From the NCBI GenBank assembly GCA_030529425.1, contig JAUMWX010000009.1, positions 236 through 50,487 on the forward strand: a DNA stretch of 50,252 bases. The letters are read 5' to 3'. Both the position numbers and the translations under genes were made by a program. Source of the DNA: Tissierellia bacterium (lineage in GTDB: Bacteria > Bacillota > Clostridia > Tissierellales > Peptoniphilaceae). Shown in pieces: positions 1 through 8,935 of the stretch (positions are counted from its first letter, which is position 1; each line of letters starts with the position of its first letter). Under the pieces are notes generated by a model that saw only the letters and a list, made by a program, of their open reading frames with translations, was not told the DNA's origin and searched no databases.

Positions 1-603
1 GTTCTTATCTTCCCAAGCCTTTGTTACTTGTACTGATGTCTTGCCCGGTGTGTATGAGTTCTTAACATTATATCCTGTTACTTCAGTCGTATAACCTTCT
101 ACTTTTTCTTCTGTAATTGTGTAGTTGATTATTTCTCCGTTTTCATATTTGTCAAGATTTTCAAATTTCCACTTCCATGCATCTGCTTCTGTAACTATCT
201 TTGTTTCTAATACAGCTCCATTTTTCAACAGATTAATTTTAATTTGTTCAGGTCTCTTTCCGTCTTGGTTTTCTGCATCTTCCCAAGTCTTAGTTCCTTC
301 TACAAATGTCTTTTCAGGTTCTCTGATATTTGTTACTGTAAAGCCATTTTCCGCACTTCCTGTAACTACACTTGTATATCCGTTTTCAACCGCTTCCTCT
401 TTAACTGTATAAACAATTTTATTTCCGGCTTTGTATTCATCAAGTTCTGTGAAACTTCCTGTCCAGTTGTTTACTTTTGTCAAAGTAAGTGTCTTATCCG
501 TTTCTACTCCGTCAGCTAATAGTCTAACTGTCACACTTTCCGGTCTTACTCCGTCTTGGTTGTTCTTATCTTCCCAAGCCTTTGTTACTTGTACTGATGT
601 CTT
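1..603 (-). repeat. Higher-order 561-bp repeat (Cna-B pair)
   Basis: The plus-strand sequence beginning at position 1 recurs at 562 (gttcttatcttcccaagcct and on through at least 50 bases). The offset is 561 bp, which is 187 codons. It equals Cna-B domain 6 (603-313) plus domain 7 (312-43), so domain 8 restarts as a copy of domain 6. The stalk therefore has a second repeat unit made of two alternating domain types, distinct from the 291-bp unit. Only the first bases of the second copy lie in the window. Confidence 0.75.
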
Positions 604-3381
604 GCCCGGTGTGTATTTGTTCGTTAGGTTATAGCCATCTATAGTTTTCTCGTAGCCTTCTACTTTTTCTTCATCTATAGAATAAGCGATTAATTTACCA
701 TTTTCATATTTTGGTAAACCCTTGAATTCATATGTCCAGTCACTTTTTGTAATCTCTTTTTCTGTGACTTTACTTATTTGTCCGTCTACTGTTTTGTTTA
801 AGATTACTTTGATTTTTTCAGGTCTCTTTCCGTCCTGGTTATTTGCATCATCCCAAGTTTTTGTTCCTGAAACATCTACTGTCTCCGGTATATAAGTATT
901 AGTAAGATTATAACCTGCTATACCTATTGTATATCCTGCTACTGTTTCTTCATCTATAGTGTAAATGATTTCTTTACCATTTTCATATTTTGGTAAATTA
1001 TTGAATTCATATTTCCACTTCTTATCAGCGCCTTCTTTAACTTCTTTTGTTTGTGCCACTACAGGAGCTGCTTCTCCAACCTTTTTCATTAACTTAACAG
1101 TAATTTGTTCAGGTCTCTTTCCGTCTTGGTTGTTATTATCATTCCAAGTTTTCTCTCCTGAGATATCTACTGTCTCCGGTGTATGTGAATTCTTAATATT
1201 TTTTCCTTCTATAGTTTTAGTATAGCCTGTTACATCTTCTTCATCTATAGTGTAAGTGATTTCTTGACCATTTTCATATTTTGGTAAATTATTGAATTCA
1301 TATTTCCACTTCTTATCAATGCCTTCTTTAACTTCTTTTGTTTGTGCCACTACAGGAGCTGCTTCTCCAACTTTTTTAAGTAATTTAACTTTTATTGTTG
1401 TTGGTCTCTTTCCATCTTGGTTGTTATTGTCATCCCAAGTCTTTTCTCCTGAGATATCTACCGTCTCCGGTGTATGTGAATTCTTAATATTTTTTCCTTC
1501 TATAGTTTTAGTATAGCCTGTTACATCTTCTTCATCTATAGTGTAAGTGATTTCTTGACCATTTTCATATTTTGGTAAATTATTGAATTCATATTTCCAC
1601 TTCTTATCAGTGCCTTCTTTAACTTCTTTCGTTTGTGCCACTACAGGAGCTGCTTCTCCTACTTTTTTCATTAACTTAACAGTAATTTGTTCAGGTCTCT
1701 TTCCGTCTTGGTTGTTATTGTCATCCCAAGTCTTTTCTCCTGAGATATTTACTTTTTCAGGTTCTCTCGAATTTGTTACTTTGAACCCATTTGCCGCTGA
1801 GCCTGAAATAACACTGATATAGTTATTTCCAACGGGAAGTTCCTTTATTGTGTAATTTATTTTCTTTCCGTCTTTGTATTCATCAAGATTTTTGAAACTT
1901 CCTTTCCATCCTTCTGAAGCTTTTAGGACAAGTTCTTTACCAGTTTCTTGATCATCTGCAAGCAACTTGACTGTTATACTGTCAGGTCTTACTCCGTCTT
2001 GGTTATTTGCATCCTGCCAAGCCTTTTCAACTGAAATTGTTACTTTGGATCTTTTATTCTTAACTGTATAGAATAGAGCTTCTCCTCCAATTATGGTTAA
2101 ATCATACTCTTTTCCGTCTAGAATATAGCCCAAAGGAGCGCTTGTTTCTTTGATTTTATACTTACCAGGGTCAAGCTTTTGAGAAATAGCCTCACCATTG
2201 ACATCTGTCGTCAATTCAAAAGTTGAACCATCAGAAACTTTTGTAATTAAGAATTTCGCATTCGCTAATTTTTTTTGATTATCTTCTTCATCGATTTTAA
2301 TGATTTTGATTTTTTGATTTAAGTCACCTTGTCCGCCACCACCGACTTGTGCACTCAAAAAGTAACTGCTGGATGAACCGTTTTCTTCATTACTTACAAA
2401 AACTCCTTTATTTTTCAATCTAAGCTGAGGAATATAAGTCGAAATATAATTCATAGTAAATTGCTTTCCTGAAGTATTTCCAAGAAGTCCACTAAAATCA
2501 AACTCAAACTTGGTATCATTATCTAAAAATTTTATATGGTTTTTTAATTGCTCATATTTGTAAGTTTTTAAAACTTTTTGTACAGCACCATATTCATCCA
2601 TTTGCACTTCGTTTAAAACAAAGCTTTCACGCAGATAATGAATATCCGGAGGAAGTGCTCCTGAACTGACAAAAAGCTCATCCTTTATTACCACATTATT
2701 GAAATGTCCTTGTTTGTGGTTGATACGAAGAGACCATTTAGCTTTATTCTCATCACCGTATACTTTCTCACCCCATTTAGTAAAAATTTCTTGATTAAGT
2801 CCAGGCTTATTCCCTATGTTGATATCAACAGAAACAGGCACTCCTCCAATTTCGACAACAATGGTATTAACTTCACCCGGTTTTATATTCTTATGAGCAA
2901 ATGTAGCCTCTAAAAATAAATTACCCTTGATATTTTCTCTATTTACTACATAGTCTGTAAATGTAACCTTTACAGTTCCTCCACCATTTCCCCCATATGA
3001 ATTAACATGTGCATTAGCAATTACAGTATGACCATCCGGTGCATAAAGTGGAAAATCTACTACTGATGCCGGTTCTGTTGGAAATTTAAACTGTTTAGGT
3101 AGGTTAATAATAAAGTAATCACCTGCTTGTAATGTTTTTCCATAAATACTTGCATCCCATTCCATTTCCAATCTGTACTTATTCCAATAGCCATGTTGTT
3201 GACCCGGCGGTATAGTATTCCCGTCTTGGTCTTTAATCTCAAATTTTGTGATTTTAACATCGGTACGATTAACTTCCGTTCCTTGCGCAAAAGTCGTGCC
3301 GTCATTAATAATTAAATTAAAAATCATCGCAAAAAGCAAAAGAAACGTCATTAATCTTTTCGTGTTATTTTTCAATTCCAT
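1..3381 (-). CDS. Cna-B repeat surface adhesin, 3' end cut by the window edge
   Basis: Large surface protein, open from ATG at 3381 to the left edge (1127 codons, no stop), so the C-terminus and any sortase motif are missing. Residues 1-33 form a signal peptide: a Lys-rich start, then hydrophobic LMTFLLLFAMIFNLII, with likely cleavage after TFA. Residues about 40-345 resemble the two-domain adhesive head of MSCRAMM proteins (collagen/fibrinogen-binding fold), by pattern only. Residues about 350-440 are a SpaA-like domain (GYILDGKEYDL). From residue 446 come seven complete Cna-B domains and the start of an eighth, each opening with K-TW or K-AW, then NQDG-RP, and closing with a Y-I/V-EE strand that fits isopeptide chemistry. 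The domains are 90-97 residues. Start choice: GGAGG lies about 10 bases upstream. The ligand is unknown. It probably acts as a cell-wall-anchored stalk for attachment. Confidence 0.85.
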   Translation of the reverse strand, partial: MELKNNTKRLMTFLLLFAMIFNLIINDGTTFAQGTEVNRTDVKITKFEIKDQDGNTIPPGQQHGYWNKYRLEMEWDASIYGKTLQAGDYFIINLPKQFKFPTEPASVVDFPLYAPDGHTVIANAHVNSYGGNGGGTVKVTFTDYVVNRENIKGNLFLEATFAHKNIKPGEVNTIVVEIGGVPVSVDINIGNKPGLNQEIFTKWGEKVYGDENKAKWSLRINHKQGHFNNVVIKDELFVSSGALPPDIHYLRESFVLNEVQMDEYGAVQKVLKTYKYEQLKNHIKFLDNDTKFEFDFSGLLGNTSGKQFTMNYISTYIPQLRLKNKGVFVSNEENGSSSSYFLSAQVGGGGQGDLNQKIKIIKIDEEDNQKKLANAKFLITKVSDGSTFELTTDVNGEAISQKLDPGKYKIKETSAPLGYILDGKEYDLTIIGGEALFYTVKNKRSKVTISVEKAWQDANNQDGVRPDSITVKLLADDQETGKELVLKASEGWKGSFKNLDEYKDGKKINYTIKELPVGNNYISVISGSAANGFKVTNSREPEKVNISGEKTWDDNNNQDGKRPEQITVKLMKKVGEAAPVVAQTKEVKEGTDKKWKYEFNNLPKYENGQEITYTIDEEDVTGYTKTIEGKNIKNSHTPETVDISGEKTWDDNNNQDGKRPTTIKVKLLKKVGEAAPVVAQTKEVKEGIDKKWKYEFNNLPKYENGQEITYTIDEEDVTGYTKTIEGKNIKNSHTPETVDISGEKTWNDNNNQDGKRPEQITVKLMKKVGEAAPVVAQTKEVKEGADKKWKYEFNNLPKYENGKEIIYTIDEETVAGYTIGIAGYNLTNTYIPETVDVSGTKTWDDANNQDGKRPEKIKVILNKTVDGQISKVTEKEITKSDWTYEFKGLPKYENGKLIAYSIDEEKVEGYEKTIDGYNLTNKYTPGKTSVQVTKAWEDKNNQDGVRPESVTVRLLADGVETDKTLTLTKVNNWTGSFTELDEYKAGNKIVYTVKEEAVENGYTSVVTGSAENGFTVTNIREPEKTFVEGTKTWEDAENQDGKRPEQIKINLLKNGAVLETKIVTEADAWKWKFENLDKYENGEIINYTITEEKVEGYTTEVTGYNVKNSYTPGKTSVQVTKAWEDKN
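883..1755 (-). repeat. Three near-identical 291-bp tandem repeats (Cna-B domains 2-4)
   Basis: Copies at 1755-1465, 1464-1174 and 1173-883 are each exactly 97 codons. They encode almost the same Cna-B domain, including the shared strings TKEVKEG, DKKWKYEFNNLPKYENG and EITYTIDEEDVTGYTKTIEG. Differences are scattered substitutions, such as EQITVKLMKKVG versus TTIKVKLLKKVG, and divergence in the last third of the third copy. In-frame length and DNA-level identity imply expansion or homogenisation by recombination. Confidence 0.9.
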
Positions 3382-3966
3382 TCTATATACCCCTCCATTT
3401 TGTATTTTTTGTATCTTCATAGTATATACTTTGTTAATCTGATAAATATTATTCATGGTATAATTTAATTAATCTCAAAAATATAATTTTTGTTAAAATT
3501 TTAATAAGCATATTAAAACTATCTTAAAAATCTACCATATCTAAAAAATCCTACGACTAATTTTCTTAAAAAGAATCTTCCTGAATATACCCAAAATTTG
3601 TGGACTCTATTATATCAAATCATAACATCTATGTCTAATATTGTTTATATTTAAATTATTTAAGAAACTGCTTATTTTTTAAAATAATTTTCATTTTTTC
3701 TCTCGTTACAGTCAGTAAAAATTTGAAAACAGCATAATTTTATACATATAATTTTTTTGTTTAAACCCCATTATTTCCAAGTAGAAATTTCAAAAAACGT
3801 TGTTAACTTTTTGTAATATGTTTTTATTTAATTTTTATTAAGAATATAATCTATATTTGTTATAGCAATAATCTCGTATAATGTTTAATTGTGGAGAGTA
3901 CATAAGTTTGAAATTAAGCACAAATTTTGTATTTTGTTAAAGTAGTTATGTATCTGATTTTTTGAC
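3382..3966. other. AT-rich intergenic region
   Basis: About 585 bases between the start of the adhesin and the terminator of the protease gene. Apart from the adhesin's ribosome site (GGAGG near 3392-3397) and the candidate promoter at 3609-3637, I see no gene, RNA structure or repeat here. A plus-strand TATAAT near 3876, followed by GGAGAG and a TTG codon, leads only to a ten-codon frame. Confidence 0.6.
3609..3637 (-). promoter_or_regulatory. Candidate promoter for the Cna-B adhesin
   Basis: Read on the minus strand, TAGACA at 3637-3632 is followed by 17 bases and TATAAT at 3614-3609. This leaves a leader of about 220 nt before the ATG at 3381. The elements match sigma-A consensus well, but the region is so AT-rich that chance matches occur. 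No better-spaced pair was seen closer to the gene. Confidence 0.45.
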
Positions 3967-3995
3967 AAAAAAAAGAATGAGATACTATCCCATCC
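3967..3995 (-). terminator. Rho-independent terminator after the S8 protease gene
   Basis: On the minus strand GGATGGGAT pairs with ATCTCATTC (nine pairs, two of them G-U) around a three-base loop. A run of eight T follows at 3974-3967. It begins three bases past the stop codon of the protease gene. Confidence 0.8.
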
Positions 3996-3998
3996 TTT

Positions 3999-6900
3999 TT
4001 ACTCAACAGTTTCCAAATCATCTGTTCTATATACATATATAATTTTTTCGGTCACATAATTTGCCATATCGACAGACCTTATTTTTATTTCGTTCTGACC
4101 GATTTCCAAAGGAATATCTATTTCTTTTTCAATCTCAACTCCGCTGTCTTGGAATGTAACCTTTGTCTTATCTTCCTTTGATATTAATGAATCTTCATGA
4201 TATAAACTCAGCTTAAGGGAATTATCCGTACTTCTGATTCTCAACTTAACCGAGTCCGATGTTAAATCTCTGTCTTCGACCAAGTATGATAATTCAGGCG
4301 TGATATTATCATAAAATAGCCTTCTGGTCACACCGGCTTTCTCTCCTGCTTCGGTAACCACCTCAACCCTCACATTCGTATTAAAGTCAGAAGCTTTCAA
4401 CACTTGTGAATATCTATATCCTATTCCGTAATATAAAGTTTGTTCTTTACCGATTTTGATAAATTCCGGTTTTAATTCATTTCCGTCTATGATAAAACTT
4501 TCTCCCAATAAGTTTCCGTCCTCATCAACTAAAGAAATTTCAACATGTTTAATTTTATCATTAGGTTTTATATTACCAATAAAACCTATTATATTGAATT
4601 CTCCTTCATCGGCATTTATTCTTGTAAGCACTTCCAATAAAGCCGGTGATTCTATGAATACAACAGGATATTTGTCCTTTGTATTGTTTACTTCAGATTG
4701 CTTGTTTTCATCATTTGTCCCCGTAACATCAGATTTTTGTGACGATTTGTATTTGATTTTCAAAATTGTGTCATCCTTTATCTGTAAATTCACATTAATA
4801 GAGTATTTTGAAAAACTATATCCTATCGTTCCGCCAATTAAATCAAAATATGCCGTTCTTGACAATTTGCTCTCAATTCCGTTTTGAATTACTGAAACAC
4901 TCTCAACATCACTATATGAGTTTGGATTTTTCTTATCAAAAACGAATTCCAAAAGATTAGTTCCGTTTTCAATTTGTATTACGGAGTCTTGTCTATCCAA
5001 TATAATATCTTTATTGTTAAGTTTAATATCTGAAAATCTGTTAACATCCGCTTCGTTAAGATTCAAATTCACAATCTTTGTATTCAATAATTCCGGCATC
5101 GGTCCATTTCCGAATAAGGTAATTATCTCGGTACTTACCTCTATATTTTTTAGCTTGAACTCAATTGCATTTTCATCCTTAAGTACTTTAAAGTCATACT
5201 TGGGAATTAATTTACTGTTATACTTATCATCTTTTATCGGATATTCCATGATTTTAGATTGTTTTATTCCCAATGTCTTTATATGACTTGATTTTCCGTC
5301 ATAAACAATCTTGATTGTAGCATCCTTCCCCTCAATACTAGTTCTCAAGGTATTAAGTTCTTTTCCATTCACATATACTTTTGCTTTGTTCGGAACTATC
5401 TGGTACATATAATTGGAAAATATAATTGAAGCGAAGCTGTTTTCTTCACCGCTTTCAATCGTCTTTATTCCTCTATTGCTCAAAAAGTCCTTAGTGGTTA
5501 TATGAATATGAGATCTGTCGGCATAAAACGGAACTTCAAATGAAATAGCATTGTTTTTATGATTATTTCTGTATACATGTATTTCAACATCCGTATCAGG
5601 TATTGAAGGTACTTGATCATCATCTATTATTACCTTTCCACCTTCAACTTTATTTAAAACCTTTCCATCTTTTTCCGGGTAATCGACCAAAATTATCTTA
5701 ACAAATTTCCCATATTGAGGTTTTCTCACAACTTGATTTTCAGGTTTGTTTTCAAAATTTGAGTCGATTAAAGAATTTTCACTCAAGTCAGATGTAGACA
5801 ATCCTCCCGGAGGAGTGGGATCTATTCCCGGAGGCAAAGGATTATCAGGATTCGAAATATTTACATTATCTACATACTTAAGGGATTGTAAATAAATGTT
5901 GTCAATTCCCGTCCCCTCATCTTCAACTGTAAATTTAACTTTTTTAAGTCTATCATTAACAGTTGAAACTTCAGGTTCATTTATATATGCCGGTGCTTTG
6001 GTGTCAATCTTTATCGGATATTGATAAATTTGTTCTCCGTCCCCACCAACTCCATTATTATTTAATTGAGTTTTAATCTGATATATATAGGTTTTGTTTT
6101 CATCAATTAATTTTTCTCTTATTTTCCCATCCCATAGAGAGTCCGGCATTGTCCTAAAGCTGTTCGCAGTATTTAATCTGCTCAACTTTCTTACATCGTC
6201 CGATTTTCCGATAACCCTCAAAACTTTTTTAGTTTCATAATCCAAAATTGAATATTCTATTTCTTCCATATTTCTTAACGGTGCTATTCTTGCAACTACT
6301 TCTTTATGGTATTCGCTGTTTGGAGAAAAATATAATATATTATCAACTATCGGAAGTCCCAAAGAATGTCTGGTCATAAATAAAGAAGATTTAGTGTTTG
6401 CATCCTTATTTACCAAAAATTGAGCCCTTCTTTCAGGAAAATCCAGTTCATTTATGTTAAATGCGTCAATGGATTTTTGTGAAGTCCAATCTCCGTAAAA
6501 TCCTAAGAACGGAACTGTCAAATTGTACTCTTTTCCTTCAAAACTGATTATATTTATAAAACCTTCCAAGAAATTATTAATCTCTAAATCAGAATCAGTA
6601 TAGTCAATAACTATTCGGCGGTTCAACTTTGAATTCGGTGGAACGACTACCTCTTCATTCATATTGTCCGCCTCACTTAAAAGATGTGATCCTACCTGTG
6701 ATCTATATCCGTTTAACACTTCATCCTTAATTGCCAAAGGATAGATATAGAATCCCTGCTCCTTGTCGCCAAAGTTTTCAAATTCCAAATCTACTTCAAA
6801 TTTTTTCTCTGCAATTTGTTTTAATTCAAGTTTTCCATCTTTTTGTGCATCGTTTGTTCCCGTAGCTCTAACGACAACTTTCGTCATCAAAGCCCTGTCC

Positions 6901-8927
6901 AAATTGATCTTTCCTGCCCCCTGCTGTCTTACAAAATACGGAGTCGTCCCCCCATTTGAATCCGGATTTTCAATTGGCTCTGCTGTATTCATCAGCAATA
7001 ATTTAATAAAATCCGGATCTTGTGGAAGATTTTGCTCTTTTAAATATTGTTTTATTATCACAACTGCACCCGTTACCTGAGGAGCAGCCATAGATGTTCC
7101 ACTCAGACTTCTGTATTTTTGATTTTCAGCCAAAGAATATATATGACCTCCATAAGCCGCAATCTCAGGTTTTATTCTAAGATCGGGTGTTGGTCCCCAT
7201 GAAGAGAATGTGGACATTTTCCCTAAACTCTCATTAGTTACTTCCTGTTCTTTAGTGCGAATATTTATCTCGAGATTTTTATCCAATTTTTGGTTGATAA
7301 CCAAAGCCTTATATGTTTTATGCCTCATTATCCCGACGGTATACTTGCTCAATTCTCCAACCAAGGATATCTTTCCTCTTATTGAATCAACATCCGTTGA
7401 AGATCTGTATAATAAGATTGCCAAAGGTTTATTCGCAATGATTTTTACAAGTGCACTATTTAAATCTCTCTTCTCATCTTTCTTCGGAATTTGTACAAAA
7501 ACGATTTTCCCCGCTATATCGTTATGCTTGGCTTTTATTTCTTCATCACTCGCAGTTTTAAGATCTACAAATTTACCTTTTATTTCCTCAACGGCTCCGT
7601 CAGGCACAAATAGATTAACGGCTTCTTTGGAAACCACATTTGAACTTAAATTTTTCCATTCAATAGCATATACATGCTTTTTTAAATTTTCTATTGCCGC
7701 AACCGCTATGGAATCTTCCGTAAGAGCAGGATTGGCTATTAACCCCGTATCGTAATTTTCCTGGAGCGGTTTAACTCCATAAGTATTTCCGTCGGTAATA
7801 CTTCCCTCATTACCGGCTGCAACTGATATTACAATTCCCGCCTCTTTTGCCTTTCTGAAAATTTCTATTTCAGGATGATGTTTCCCCTCATAGCTTATCC
7901 CGGCAGGAGAGCCTAAACTCATATTGATTACATCAGCTTTTAAGGCAATGGCATCATCAAGAGCTTTTAACCAGATGTCTGTAAATGTGGTAGGATATTG
8001 AAGGTCGTCAGAAAATACCTTCATCGCAAGTATTTGAGTATTGGGAGCCACCCCATAAATATCATTATCTTTGTCGTTTGCCCCAACTATTCCGGAAACA
8101 TGCATTCCATGCATTGAACCATAACTGTCAAACAAATTGTCATTGTGGTCATAATAATTATGACCGTAAGGAACCTTTGATGTGTAAAATCTACCTTTTA
8201 GTTCGTTATTTGATATGGCTTCATTTATAGAATCTCTATCATATCTTGCCATCGCTTCGTTGTCCAAAATTAAAGCACTATGTGTATAATCAATTCCTGA
8301 GTCTATTATTGCAACTACAGTTCCCTCACCTTTGTATCCTTTGGTATCCCAAGCATAACTTGAACCTATATTATCCTGTGCCGACTTCATCAAAGGTCTG
8401 TCGAATTCCTGAGAAATAAATACATTTTCTACATTCGGATTTTCTTCAAGATTTGATATATCCTTTTGTTTGACTGTTAAAGCGATACCATTCAAAACAG
8501 TATCATATTTAATCACATCATTTAAATCGGATTCAATTTTCATCTCTTCCAATTCTTCCAATAATTTATTTTGATCGATTTCTATTTCTTCCTTTTTCTC
8601 TTTTATGAAATCATCACTCAATTCTGAAAAATTAAGATCTTTTCTGTTCGCCTCTTCTAAAATAGAATCTTTTTTTAATTCAATAATTACCCTAACTTCT
8701 TCATTCTCGGATTTTTTTACTTCATCCGCTCCGATATTTTCTTCAGAATGAACTTCTTCTTCAATTTTAGGAATATCGGAGTCTTTCTTAGGCGTATTTT
8801 GATTCGTTTCGTCTATCTTTGTTACCACACTCGCATCATCTTGTGCAAGTGTGAAGTTTACTTCAATTCCGGAAATAATTATTGCAAAGGCTAAAAAAAA
8901 CGAAATTATCCTCTTATTTTTTGTCAT
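3999..8927 (-). CDS. Secreted subtilisin-like (S8) multidomain serine protease
   Basis: Large extracellular endopeptidase of 1642 residues, of the lactocepin/C5a-peptidase type. Residues 1-29 are a signal peptide (cleavage near TLA-QDD), and about 75-175 an inhibitor I9-like propeptide. The catalytic triad reads Asp209 (VVAIIDSGID), His276 (GMHVSGIVGA) and Ser612 (GTSMAAPQVTG), with oxyanion Asn373 (AAGNEGS). Residues about 430-545 are a PA-type insert inside the catalytic domain, followed by an Fn3-like domain from about 690 and long beta-rich modules to the end. No LPXTG motif, hydrophobic tail or SLH repeat is seen at the C-terminus, so free secretion or non-covalent retention is inferred. 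Start at ATG 8927 with AGGAGC four bases upstream, eight bases after the preceding gene, so they are probably cotranscribed. The substrate could be host protein or peptide nutrients; neither is shown by sequence. Confidence 0.93.
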   Translation of the reverse strand: MTKNKRIISFFLAFAIIISGIEVNFTLAQDDASVVTKIDETNQNTPKKDSDIPKIEEEVHSEENIGADEVKKSENEEVRVIIELKKDSILEEANRKDLNFSELSDDFIKEKKEEIEIDQNKLLEELEEMKIESDLNDVIKYDTVLNGIALTVKQKDISNLEENPNVENVFISQEFDRPLMKSAQDNIGSSYAWDTKGYKGEGTVVAIIDSGIDYTHSALILDNEAMARYDRDSINEAISNNELKGRFYTSKVPYGHNYYDHNDNLFDSYGSMHGMHVSGIVGANDKDNDIYGVAPNTQILAMKVFSDDLQYPTTFTDIWLKALDDAIALKADVINMSLGSPAGISYEGKHHPEIEIFRKAKEAGIVISVAAGNEGSITDGNTYGVKPLQENYDTGLIANPALTEDSIAVAAIENLKKHVYAIEWKNLSSNVVSKEAVNLFVPDGAVEEIKGKFVDLKTASDEEIKAKHNDIAGKIVFVQIPKKDEKRDLNSALVKIIANKPLAILLYRSSTDVDSIRGKISLVGELSKYTVGIMRHKTYKALVINQKLDKNLEINIRTKEQEVTNESLGKMSTFSSWGPTPDLRIKPEIAAYGGHIYSLAENQKYRSLSGTSMAAPQVTGAVVIIKQYLKEQNLPQDPDFIKLLLMNTAEPIENPDSNGGTTPYFVRQQGAGKINLDRALMTKVVVRATGTNDAQKDGKLELKQIAEKKFEVDLEFENFGDKEQGFYIYPLAIKDEVLNGYRSQVGSHLLSEADNMNEEVVVPPNSKLNRRIVIDYTDSDLEINNFLEGFINIISFEGKEYNLTVPFLGFYGDWTSQKSIDAFNINELDFPERRAQFLVNKDANTKSSLFMTRHSLGLPIVDNILYFSPNSEYHKEVVARIAPLRNMEEIEYSILDYETKKVLRVIGKSDDVRKLSRLNTANSFRTMPDSLWDGKIREKLIDENKTYIYQIKTQLNNNGVGGDGEQIYQYPIKIDTKAPAYINEPEVSTVNDRLKKVKFTVEDEGTGIDNIYLQSLKYVDNVNISNPDNPLPPGIDPTPPGGLSTSDLSENSLIDSNFENKPENQVVRKPQYGKFVKIILVDYPEKDGKVLNKVEGGKVIIDDDQVPSIPDTDVEIHVYRNNHKNNAISFEVPFYADRSHIHITTKDFLSNRGIKTIESGEENSFASIIFSNYMYQIVPNKAKVYVNGKELNTLRTSIEGKDATIKIVYDGKSSHIKTLGIKQSKIMEYPIKDDKYNSKLIPKYDFKVLKDENAIEFKLKNIEVSTEIITLFGNGPMPELLNTKIVNLNLNEADVNRFSDIKLNNKDIILDRQDSVIQIENGTNLLEFVFDKKNPNSYSDVESVSVIQNGIESKLSRTAYFDLIGGTIGYSFSKYSINVNLQIKDDTILKIKYKSSQKSDVTGTNDENKQSEVNNTKDKYPVVFIESPALLEVLTRINADEGEFNIIGFIGNIKPNDKIKHVEISLVDEDGNLLGESFIIDGNELKPEFIKIGKEQTLYYGIGYRYSQVLKASDFNTNVRVEVVTEAGEKAGVTRRLFYDNITPELSYLVEDRDLTSDSVKLRIRSTDNSLKLSLYHEDSLISKEDKTKVTFQDSGVEIEKEIDIPLEIGQNEIKIRSVDMANYVTEKIIYVYRTDDLETVE

Positions 8928-8935
8928 ATATGCTC

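Noticed and set aside
883-1755. CRISPR array as explanation for the regular repeats
   Set aside because: Units are 291 bp, contiguous, in frame and coding, with no short repeat-spacer alternation.
125-1822. Series of plus-strand frames with repeated MNSYFHFLS-like peptides
   Set aside because: They are antisense shadows of the Cna-B repeats; the periodicity comes from the coding strand.
3876-3943. Plus-strand TATAAT, GGAGAG and TTG start
   Set aside because: The reading frame stops after ten codons and no conserved peptide is recognisable; probably chance in AT-rich DNA.
3999-4200. Wall-anchor motif at the C-terminus of the S8 protease
   Set aside because: The last residues are polar (RTDDLETVE) with no LPXTG-like motif or hydrophobic tail.
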